This document shows positions 1-6,349 of a stretch of DNA of 8,454 nucleotides, one piece after another (within the stretch, counting starts at the first letter, position 1; each line of letters opens with the position of its first letter). Under the pieces are notes generated by a model, which ran no database searches, had not been told where the DNA came from, and saw only the letters and a list, made by a program, of their open reading frames with translations. The stretch lies in contig JASEGF010000060.1 of NCBI GenBank assembly GCA_030017935.1, positions 2,004 through 10,457 of the forward strand, written 5' to 3'. Source of the DNA: Bacteroidales bacterium. GTDB lineage: Bacteria; Bacteroidota; Bacteroidia; Bacteroidales; DTU049. Made by a program: the position numbers and the translations under genes.

Positions 1-1905
1 ATCGAAAATCAAAATGTTCCCGTTTCAGAATTTTTAGATATTTATACTAAAAATAACAAAAATGTAGATTACTCTAAATCCAGTATTGATGAATATTTGG
101 ATTTGTTTATTAATTACAAACTCAAATTAATGGAAATTCAACGTTTAAGGTTAGATACGCAAAAAAATTTCATCAATGAATTTCAAAAATACAGAGACCA
201 GTTAGCTCAATCTTATTTAATTGATAAAAATACTGTTGATAACCTTTTAAATGAAGCTTATACTAGAATGCAAAATGATGTGAGAGTAAGTCATATTTTG
301 GTTAAACTCTCTCCTTATGCTAATCCTAAAGATACTCTAAAAGCTTATAATAAAGCTTTAGAAATTAGAAAAAAATTACTTAATGGTACTGATTTTGCTA
401 AATTAGCTATTGAAATCAGTGATGATAATAGTGCTAGAGATCAAAATACACCTGATGGTAGATTGATATCTGGTAATGGCGGTGATTTAGGATATTTTAA
501 TGTTTTTAACATGATGTATGAATTTGAAACTGCTGCTTACAATTTAAATGTAGGTGAAATATCTCTCCCAGTGAGGACTCCAGTAGGTTATCATATTATC
601 AAATTGACTGAAAAGCATCCAGCTATATATAGATTTAAAATTGCCCATATTCTATTAATGTATCCTCCTAATGCAACTGCTCAAGATAAAGAATCTATTA
701 AAGCTAAAGCTGATAGCATTTATAAAGAAATTTTGCGTGGTGCAGACTTTGCTGAATTAGCAAATTTACATAGTGAAGATAAAGGATCTGCTAATAAAGG
801 TGGTGAATTGCCTTGGCTCACTCCTTTTAGGTTAGTACCTTCTTTTGTGCAACCTATTTACAATCATAAACCTGGTGATTATATTCCTCCTGTAGAAACT
901 TTCTATGGCTTACATATTATTAAGTTGATAGATAAGCAATCTCCAACTGAATTTGCTGCTGTTAAACAAGAATTATTAACAAAATTAAATAAAGACCCTC
1001 GCTATCTATTAGCTCAGAAAAAAATAGCTGATAGCCTAAAACAGGTTTATACAATTCAATATGATAAAAAATTGCTCGTAAATATTGCTAAATCTATTAA
1101 TAAAGATTCTCTTTTAAAACGCTCTTTTAATGAATCTCAAATTCCAAATTTAGAAAATGTTTTAGTTAAAATCGATGATCATTCTATTTATATTAAAGAT
1201 TTCGCTAATTATATCAAGAAAAATCAAAGCTCATTTACCAATACTGATGATATTCAAATATTTGTTAATAAAATGTTTGATAATTTCCTAAATGATAAAA
1301 TATTAGAAATAGAAAAAGAAAATTTAGAAAATAAGAATCCTAAATTTGCTGCTCAAATTAATGATTATAAAGAAGGAATTTTAATTTTTAATCTAATGGA
1401 TCAAAATATATGGAGTAAAGCTATGAAGGATACTGCTGGCTTAAAAGCATATTATGAAACTATAAAAAATAAATATTTAACTGATGAAAAAGCTAAAATC
1501 GGCATTTTCAAAACTAATGATGCTAAAATTTCTCAAAAAGTTCAAAAAAATTTACAAAAAAATATTCAAAAATCTCAATATAATCCAGATTTAATCTTAT
1601 CTAGTATTAACAAAAAAAATAATGTGGTAAGTTATGATTCTATGGTAATAGAAACAAAAAAATTAGCTGATATTGGGTTAGAAAAAAATGTAAATGCAAT
1701 ATTATCAAAAGAAAATAATAATTCTTACGAAATATATTGGTTACAAGATATCATCGCACCACAACCTAAAAATTTAGATGAAGTAAGAGGTTTAGTAATA
1801 TCTGAATATCAGACGTATTTAGAAAAGCAATGGATAAATGAACTGAGAACTAGATATCATTGGCAAGTGAATGATGAAGTTCTAAAATCTTTATATAAAA
1901 ATTAA
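1..1905 (+). CDS. Peptidyl-prolyl isomerase, PpiC/SurA-like, two parvulin domains (5' end missing)
   Basis: Periplasmic foldase that isomerises prolyl bonds and probably chaperones outer-membrane proteins. The frame is open from base 1 (I-E-N-Q-N-V-P-V-S-E-F...), so the gene starts before the window and the signal peptide is not visible; the TTG at 97 is internal, not a start. About 634 codons are present. Order of domains: a SurA-type N-terminal helical segment to about nt 275; parvulin 1 at about 280-615 (R-V-S-H-I-L-V-K, GGDLGYF at 478-498, GYHIIKL at 586-606); parvulin 2 at about 630-935 (IAHILL, GGELPWL at 799-819, GLHIIKL at 907-927); then a long C-terminal part that resembles a second SurA-N-like helical segment and a degenerate third domain, ending with the family-typical L-E-K-Q-W-I-N-E-L-R. 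The stop lies 2 nt before the SurA-like gene, so the two are very likely co-transcribed and cooperating. Family assignment is firm; client proteins are unknown. Confidence 0.9.
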   Translation: MENQNVPVSEFLDIYTKNNKNVDYSKSSIDEYLDLFINYKLKLMEIQRLRLDTQKNFINEFQKYRDQLAQSYLIDKNTVDNLLNEAYTRMQNDVRVSHILVKLSPYANPKDTLKAYNKALEIRKKLLNGTDFAKLAIEISDDNSARDQNTPDGRLISGNGGDLGYFNVFNMMYEFETAAYNLNVGEISLPVRTPVGYHIIKLTEKHPAIYRFKIAHILLMYPPNATAQDKESIKAKADSIYKEILRGADFAELANLHSEDKGSANKGGELPWLTPFRLVPSFVQPIYNHKPGDYIPPVETFYGLHIIKLIDKQSPTEFAAVKQELLTKLNKDPRYLLAQKKIADSLKQVYTIQYDKKLLVNIAKSINKDSLLKRSFNESQIPNLENVLVKIDDHSIYIKDFANYIKKNQSSFTNTDDIQIFVNKMFDNFLNDKILEIEKENLENKNPKFAAQINDYKEGILIFNLMDQNIWSKAMKDTAGLKAYYETIKNKYLTDEKAKIGIFKTNDAKISQKVQKNLQKNIQKSQYNPDLILSSINKKNNVVSYDSMVIETKKLADIGLEKNVNAILSKENNNSYEIYWLQDIIAPQPKNLDEVRGLVISEYQTYLEKQWINELRTRYHWQVNDEVLKSLYKN

Positions 1906-1907
1906 TA

Positions 1908-3272
1908 ATGAGAAAAATATTTTTACTTACAATTTTTGTATTTTTCTTTTCATCTATTCTGCTTTGTCAGAGTACACCACCTCAAATAATAGATAAGATC
2001 ATAGCTATTGTAGGCAATAAGATTATATTAAAAACTGAGGTAGATATGCAAATGCAACAATTGATAATATCTGGTACTCTCGATAATACTATAAAAACTG
2101 ACGAGATACAATGCGAAATATTAGAAGATATGCTTTTGCAGAAACTTCTTCTGATGCAGGCAGAGATAGATTCTGTGGAAGTCTCTGATGACCAAATAAA
2201 TAATGAGTTAGATAGAAGGATTAGATATTTCACATCAATGTTTGGTAATGTTCAAGAATTAGAAAAATATTATAAAAAAACTATTCTAGAACTCAAAGAA
2301 GAACTTCGTGAACCACTAAAAGAACAATTACTAATAACTACTATGCACGATAAACTTTTAGCTAATGTTACAGTGACGCCTAGCGAAGTAGAAAAATATT
2401 ATAAAAAAATGCCATCAGATTCTATACCTATCATCCCAGCACAATGGGAAATAGGTGTCATAGCTATAACACCTTCTCTCACTCAAGAAGAAAACAATAT
2501 GTTAATTTCAAAATTACAAGATATAAAAAAAAGAATTAATAATGTATCTGATTTCGAGGTGATGGCTAGGCTATATAGCGAAGATCCTGCTACAGCCAAA
2601 AATGGTGGAGAAACGGGCTATTTTACTAAAGGCGTTATGGAGCCTACATTTGAAAATGCTGCTTTCTCTCTAACAAAACCAGGTGAAGTGTCTCCAATTA
2701 TCGAAACTTCATATGGTTACCATATTCTGCAATTAATAGATAGAAAAGGTGAGCAAGTAAATGTGAGACATATATTAGTGCGCAAACAACCATCAAATAA
2801 TGCTATTCAGATAGCTAAGCAAAAAGCAGACAGTATTTATAATTTATTAATTAAAAATGAAATAAATTTTGCTGATGCTGCAAAAAAATTCTCTAAGCTC
2901 GAAGGAGACTTAACACAAGGCGGTATGATTTTATCAGCTAATGGAGGCTTTACACTAACAAGTAATGATATCGACCCCAAATATTTACCTATATTAGATA
3001 CAATGAAAAATTCAAAATTTTCAAAACCTTTTCTATATATGGAAAATGATGGCACGCCTACATACAGAATATTATGGTTGAAAAATTATGTACCACCTCA
3101 CAAAGCTTCCTTGAAAACAGATTATTACTTGATACAACTAAAAGCACTAGAAGAGAAAAAAAATCAAGCTTTAGCTAAATGGGCAAATGAGAGATTGCAA
3201 GAAGTTTATGTGAAAATAGATGAAGATTATCAAGTCTGCGATTTTAAATATCCATGGATAAAAAAACATTAA
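1908..3272 (+). CDS. surA: SurA-like periplasmic chaperone / peptidyl-prolyl isomerase
   Basis: Periplasmic chaperone for outer-membrane protein biogenesis. The 454-residue product starts with a Sec signal peptide (M-R-K then a hydrophobic run to about residue 20, cleavage near L-L-C-Q-S; the Cys lacks a proper lipobox, since the residue before it is Leu). The SurA N-terminal domain follows at about 23-165 (D-K-I-I-A-I-V-G-N-K-I-I-L, the hallmark opening). Parvulin 1 covers about 178-280 (YSEDPATAKNGGETGYF, then YGYHILQL at 269-276). A second parvulin-like domain at about 284-395 opens with V-R-H-I-L-V but lacks the GG-x-LGYF and GYH-I-L signatures, so it is probably structural and not catalytic. 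The ATG at 1908 directly precedes the signal peptide, and there is no clear Shine-Dalgarno, as usual in Bacteroidota. It follows the upstream PPIase by 2 nt and precedes moxR by 3 nt. The symbol reflects family membership; orthology to proteobacterial SurA is by domain, not proven. Confidence 0.9.
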   Translation: MRKIFLLTIFVFFFSSILLCQSTPPQIIDKIIAIVGNKIILKTEVDMQMQQLIISGTLDNTIKTDEIQCEILEDMLLQKLLLMQAEIDSVEVSDDQINNELDRRIRYFTSMFGNVQELEKYYKKTILELKEELREPLKEQLLITTMHDKLLANVTVTPSEVEKYYKKMPSDSIPIIPAQWEIGVIAITPSLTQEENNMLISKLQDIKKRINNVSDFEVMARLYSEDPATAKNGGETGYFTKGVMEPTFENAAFSLTKPGEVSPIIETSYGYHILQLIDRKGEQVNVRHILVRKQPSNNAIQIAKQKADSIYNLLIKNEINFADAAKKFSKLEGDLTQGGMILSANGGFTLTSNDIDPKYLPILDTMKNSKFSKPFLYMENDGTPTYRILWLKNYVPPHKASLKTDYYLIQLKALEEKKNQALAKWANERLQEVYVKIDEDYQVCDFKYPWIKKH

Positions 3273-3275
3273 CTT

Positions 3276-4268
3276 ATGAAATTTAATAGTGATACTGAAG
3301 CTGCTAAAAGTTTAGTAGAATTTTACGAGAATTTAAAACATGAAACTGCAAAAGTGATTGTAGGTCAAGAAGATGTGATAGATAAACTTTTGATTTCCTT
3401 ATTCACACAGAACCATGCTTTATTAATAGGTGTACCTGGACTAGCTAAAACACTTTTGATAACGACAATTTCACAAATATTAGGATTATCTTTTAATAGG
3501 ATACAATTTACACCAGATTTGATGCCTTCAGACATTCTAGGTACAGAAATCCTTGATGAACATAAAAATTTTCATTTTATTAAAGGACCAATTTTTGCGA
3601 ATATTATTTTAGCAGATGAAATCAATAGAACACCACCTAAAACACAATCTGCACTTTTAGAAGCTATGCAAGAGAGATCAGTATCTATTGCTGGTAATAC
3701 TTTTCAATTAGATCGTCCCTTTTTTGTATTAGCTACTCAGAATCCTATCGAACAAGAGGGTACATATCCTTTGCCAGAAGCTCAACTAGATAGATTCATG
3801 TTTTCTATTTGGCTAGATTATCCAACTATTAATGAGGAGATAGACATTGTGAAAAGGACAACTTTCGTGGATATGCCTACAGTGGATAATATCATTGATA
3901 AAGAAACTCTGCTAGAATATCAAAAATTGGTAAGAAAAATTAATGTCCCAGACCATGTTTATGAATTTGCAGTGCAGATAACAGCAAAAACTCGCCCAGT
4001 ATATTCAGATTCTCATCCAATGGCAAAAGAATATATTGCTTGGGGCGGTGGTCCTAGATCTAGTCAATTTATGATTTTAGGTGCTAAATGTCATGCATTA
4101 CTTAGTGGTAAATTTGCCCCAGACAATGAAGATGTGAAAGCTGTGGCTGATAGCGTTTTTAGACATAGATTAGTCCTTAACTATAGAGCAGAAGCTGAGG
4201 GAATAAATACTATTGATATTATACATGAAATCATTAAAGATATAGAAAAAAATAATTTTAAAAAATAG
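3276..4268 (+). CDS. MoxR-family AAA+ ATPase
   Basis: Cytoplasmic AAA+ ATPase of the MoxR (AAA_3) family. Such ATPases act as remodelling or maturation chaperones, often with VWA-domain partners. The 330-residue length is normal. Visible motifs are Walker A G-V-P-G-L-A-K-T (52-59), Walker B I-L-A-D-E (111-115) followed by I-N-R, sensor 1 A-T-Q-N-P (153-157), the family signature EGTYPLPEAQLDRF (161-174) with Arg173 as the likely arginine finger, and sensor 2 in G-P-R-S-S-Q (Arg261) within the lid domain. All residues needed for ATP hydrolysis are present. It begins 3 nt after the SurA-like gene and ends the plus-strand cluster. The DUF58 and Bat/VWA genes that commonly follow moxR are absent; the next gene is convergent. 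The link to envelope quality control is inferred from position only. The family call is very secure; the substrate is unknown. Confidence 0.95.
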   Translation: MKFNSDTEAAKSLVEFYENLKHETAKVIVGQEDVIDKLLISLFTQNHALLIGVPGLAKTLLITTISQILGLSFNRIQFTPDLMPSDILGTEILDEHKNFHFIKGPIFANIILADEINRTPPKTQSALLEAMQERSVSIAGNTFQLDRPFFVLATQNPIEQEGTYPLPEAQLDRFMFSIWLDYPTINEEIDIVKRTTFVDMPTVDNIIDKETLLEYQKLVRKINVPDHVYEFAVQITAKTRPVYSDSHPMAKEYIAWGGGPRSSQFMILGAKCHALLSGKFAPDNEDVKAVADSVFRHRLVLNYRAEAEGINTIDIIHEIIKDIEKNNFKK

Positions 4269-4270
4269 TT

Positions 4271-4289
4271 GAGATAAGCATTTATTCTC
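4271..4289. terminator. Weak stem-loop between convergent genes
   Basis: An imperfect hairpin, GAGA-TAA pairing with TTA-t-TCTC around a GCAT loop and with one bulged T, lies just after the moxR stop. It has no following T-tract. It sits in the 76-nt gap between the convergent moxR and hydrolase genes, where termination for both strands is expected. It is a possible terminator only; stems this short are common by chance in AT-rich DNA. Confidence 0.2.
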
Positions 4290-4344
4290 GAATAGATTTA
4301 ATACTGGAGTTGGGAAATAATTTGCAATAAAACTCGCAATACAA

Positions 4345-4989
4345 TTAATTTCTTTTTACAAAAGGATTATTAGACTTCTCATGTCCGATGCTAGTAGGAT
4401 TACCATGCCCAGGATATACTTTCACTTCATCAGGTAATTTATAAAGTTTATTTTTAATACTATTTACTAATGCATCCCAATCTCCCGTTATGAAATCTGT
4501 TCTGCCTACACTTTCATAAAATAATACATCACCAGTAAATATAATTTTTTCATCAGAAAAATAATAACATAAAGACCCATCAGCATGCCCTGGCGTTTCA
4601 TAAACTAAAATATCAAAATCTCCGATTTTAATATTTCCTTCATTGATAAATTTTATTTTATCTTTAGCAAGTATCTCTACTTGTTCCATACCAAATTGAT
4701 CTGCTACATCCACTATGCTATCATATAGCTGATATCCAGCCTCAGACATCAGAATTTCAATATTGTATTTTTGATACAAATTACTTATACCTATCGCATG
4801 ATCTATATGAGGATGCGTGATTAAACAAGCTTTTACATTCAAATGCTCTATAGTTAAATAATTTTGCAATGTTTCCCACTCTTCATTAGAATAATATCCT
4901 GCATCTATCAATAAAGCATCATTGTTTTCATTACTAATTATATAATTATTTACCATGAAAGGATTGCAAACAAATAACTTTAGTTTCAT
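4345..4989 (-). CDS. Metallo-beta-lactamase-fold hydrolase, glyoxalase II-like (GloC/YcbL type)
   Basis: A 214-residue cytoplasmic metallohydrolase. The complete dinuclear metal site is visible: T-H-P-H-I-D-H (His59, His61, Asp63, His64), His135 in P-G-H-A-D-G-S, Asp154 in F-T-G-D-V-L-F, and His195 in Y-P-G-H-G. The short length and the run G-R-T-D-F...G-D-W-D-A-L-V-N-S-I, then V-Y-P-G-H-G-N-P-T-S-I-G-x-E-K-x-x-N-P-F, match the GloC/YcbL group of type II glyoxalase-like enzymes, which hydrolyse glutathione thioesters such as S-lactoylglutathione. Classical GloB is longer, with an added C-terminal helical domain that is missing here. Many Bacteroidota do not make glutathione, so the true thiol carrier may differ. 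It lies 33 nt downstream of the lipoprotein gene on the same strand. That gap holds no TAnnTTTG-like element, which favours co-transcription. The fold and active site are certain; the substrate is inferred. Confidence 0.92.
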   Translation of the reverse strand: MKLKLFVCNPFMVNNYIISNENNDALLIDAGYYSNEEWETLQNYLTIEHLNVKACLITHPHIDHAIGISNLYQKYNIEILMSEAGYQLYDSIVDVADQFGMEQVEILAKDKIKFINEGNIKIGDFDILVYETPGHADGSLCYYFSDEKIIFTGDVLFYESVGRTDFITGDWDALVNSIKNKLYKLPDEVKVYPGHGNPTSIGHEKSNNPFVKRN

Positions 4990-5022
4990 ATTTTGTAAAT
5001 TTATAATTTGATTACTTATTAA

Positions 5023-6147
5023 TTAAAATTCGACATACTTGAGTTCACCATCTTTATTAGAAAATTCTACTTTTTTAACATTTTTTGGTAAATAATAAAT
5101 ATATCCTTTTTGCAATATCTTTAGAGTATCTTTATAAATTATATTTTTACCCGAAGCATTTGTAATAGTTATCTGACATAGCATAGGTTTGCGAGCAGGT
5201 AAAGTATTTTGAGAAATTTTATAATTTTCAATGTTAGGATTATTATTTAATGGAGTAATTTTTAAATAAAAATTGTTATCAACTTTATCAGATATATCAT
5301 AAGAAAAACCCTTAAATGAATCGAAAGAGAACAAAAAAATGTTTTCTTCACCATTTTTATTAGGTAATACATTTATCGAATAATGATAATTAGTTTTTGA
5401 CACATTTCCAATGAAATATGATAGATAAAATTTATATAAATTTTTAATTTCATTAATCATTTTATTAAATGTAGCATCATCATATGCTATCTCTGGTATA
5501 CCACCTATTAAATCATAATAATATCCTTTTAATAAATAAATATCATCGGCAAGATCTTTAGCAATGTCATAATCTGATTTGGGAACCAATTTAGTTTCAT
5601 ATAAAGTTTTAATACGTTTGATAGAATCAATAGTAATTAATTGATTAATAGTATCAGTTTTTTCTACATATCGATTTGTTAAAAAAAACTTAAATAAATC
5701 GGATGATGTATCATCTATAGTAGTATTTAGTATTGTTTTATTAATAATATCTTTTTCATCACATGGGTTATCATCATTAATATTCAGTAAACCATTATCC
5801 AAAAAATGTAATTTAATATTGTTTCTACTTGCAGCATTAGAAAATTTCAAGAAAAAAGTAGCATTAGTATCTGGTATTACTTCATTGGATATATTTAGAT
5901 TATTGATAAAAAAATGCGATGATTTATGAGAAATAATAGGTATATTGCCAAAAAATTCATTTGTAAATTCAGAATACATTCCAGGGATAGAATCTACCTT
6001 GTAAATATCAATATTTATTGTCAACAAATTTTGAGGTAAATTAATTTCTACAAAATTATAATCTTCAAAATCATCAACGTTTTGATAAATTTTATATGAT
6101 GAACAAGCAGTGAGAAAAATAAATATGCAAAGTGGAAATATTTTCAT
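5023..6147 (-). CDS. Lipoprotein of unknown function, DUF4831-like
   Basis: A 374-residue predicted lipoprotein. The N-terminus M-K-I-F-P-L-C-I-F-I-F-L-T-A-C is a short signal peptide with lipobox L-T-A-C, making Cys15 the acylated residue. No acidic surface-export signal (S-D-E or Q-K-D-D type) directly follows the Cys, so a periplasm-facing anchor is more likely than surface exposure. Several features recall the Bacteroidota family DUF4831: the central A-x-x-L-A-D-D-I-Y-L-L-K...L-I-G-G helix, then the F-N-K-M-I-N-E-I...Y-x-x-Y-F-I-G-N stretch, a following F-L-F-S-F-D...G-F-S beta region, and a C-terminal I-L-Q-K-G-Y-I-Y-Y-L-P-K. This match is from memory of the family pattern, not a search. 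No catalytic motif is recognised. It is the first gene of a likely two-gene unit with the metallohydrolase and is divergent from the chloride channel gene. It is a real gene: a long uninterrupted frame with a proper signal sequence. Confidence 0.8.
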   Translation of the reverse strand: MKIFPLCIFIFLTACSSYKIYQNVDDFEDYNFVEINLPQNLLTINIDIYKVDSIPGMYSEFTNEFFGNIPIISHKSSHFFINNLNISNEVIPDTNATFFLKFSNAASRNNIKLHFLDNGLLNINDDNPCDEKDIINKTILNTTIDDTSSDLFKFFLTNRYVEKTDTINQLITIDSIKRIKTLYETKLVPKSDYDIAKDLADDIYLLKGYYYDLIGGIPEIAYDDATFNKMINEIKNLYKFYLSYFIGNVSKTNYHYSINVLPNKNGEENIFLFSFDSFKGFSYDISDKVDNNFYLKITPLNNNPNIENYKISQNTLPARKPMLCQITITNASGKNIIYKDTLKILQKGYIYYLPKNVKKVEFSNKDGELKYVEF

Positions 6148-6163
6148 AAAAAATATTTATTTA

Positions 6164-6179
6164 CAAAAATACAAAATTA
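6164..6179 (-). promoter_or_regulatory. Candidate Bacteroidota -7 elements for the lipoprotein gene
   Basis: Read on the minus strand, two adjacent octamers fit the Bacteroidota -7 consensus TAnnTTTG: TATTTTTG (complement of 6164-6171) and TAATTTTG (complement of 6172-6179). They lie 17-32 nt upstream of the lipoprotein ATG. A matching TTTG-type -33 box at the expected distance is not seen. Chance matches are frequent in DNA this AT-rich, so the call is weak. Confidence 0.25.
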
Positions 6180-6324
6180 TTAATTTACTTTTTATAGTAA
6201 GTTAAGGAAATTGCCAATTAACATATTTGATAAAACATAATATTATCGCAATTATAATAAATGAATAATTGATAGAAATAAAAATTGAATAACAAGAAAC
6301 AGTTTAACATAAAATTATTTTTAT

Positions 6325-6332
6325 TATTTTTG
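6325..6332 (+). promoter_or_regulatory. Candidate Bacteroidota -7 element for the ClC gene
   Basis: TATTTTTG fits the TAnnTTTG consensus of the Bacteroidota primary sigma factor. A poor -33 candidate, TTTA at 6303-6306, lies 18 nt upstream. Transcription would start near 6339, leaving a leader of only about 11 nt before the ATG at 6350. That is short, and the AT-rich background makes chance matches likely. Confidence 0.28.
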
Positions 6333-6349
6333 AACTTGAAAAATCGACT

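Larger units (their letters stand above)
6148..6349. promoter_or_regulatory. Divergent intergenic region, lipoprotein / ClC channel
   Basis: A 202-nt, very AT-rich gap that separates two divergently transcribed genes, so it must carry both promoters. I find no tRNA, no small open frame with a credible start, no riboswitch-like conserved structure and no clear operator palindrome in it. The only supportable signals are the -7-like octamers listed separately. Confidence 0.6.

Noticed and set aside
97..99. TTG as the start of the first gene
   Set aside because: The same frame continues upstream to base 1 with sequence typical of the family's N-terminal domain (V-P-V-S-E-F), so the start is outside the window.
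1501..1620. Repeated poly-A runs as programmed frameshift sites
   Set aside because: The frame stays open and family-like across the region and no alternative frame gives a sensible extension; the runs follow from Lys/Asn-rich coding in an AT-rich genome.
1982..2233. 83-codon minus-strand open frame inside the SurA-like gene
   Set aside because: It is antisense to a well-supported coding region, has no family resemblance and an Ile/Ser-rich composition typical of a shadow frame.
2260..2409. A 21-nt exact direct repeat at 2260-2280 and 2389-2409 in the SurA-like gene
   Set aside because: Both copies encode E-K-Y-Y-K-K in the same frame within the helical N-domain. With strongly biased codon use, identical short peptides give identical DNA, so no mobile or regulatory meaning is needed.
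2837..3055. 72-codon minus-strand open frame inside the SurA-like gene
   Set aside because: Antisense shadow of the second parvulin domain; no start signal or recognisable motif.
4322..4338. TTGC...GCAA inverted repeat in the convergent gap
   Set aside because: Four-bp arms around a 9-nt loop are too weak to call a terminator or operator.
6148..6349. A small RNA, riboswitch (for example fluoride-type upstream of a ClC gene) or CRISPR-like array in the divergent gap
   Set aside because: No conserved riboswitch core, no GC-containing stems, no regular repeats were found; the ClC protein also lacks features that would single it out as a fluoride exporter.
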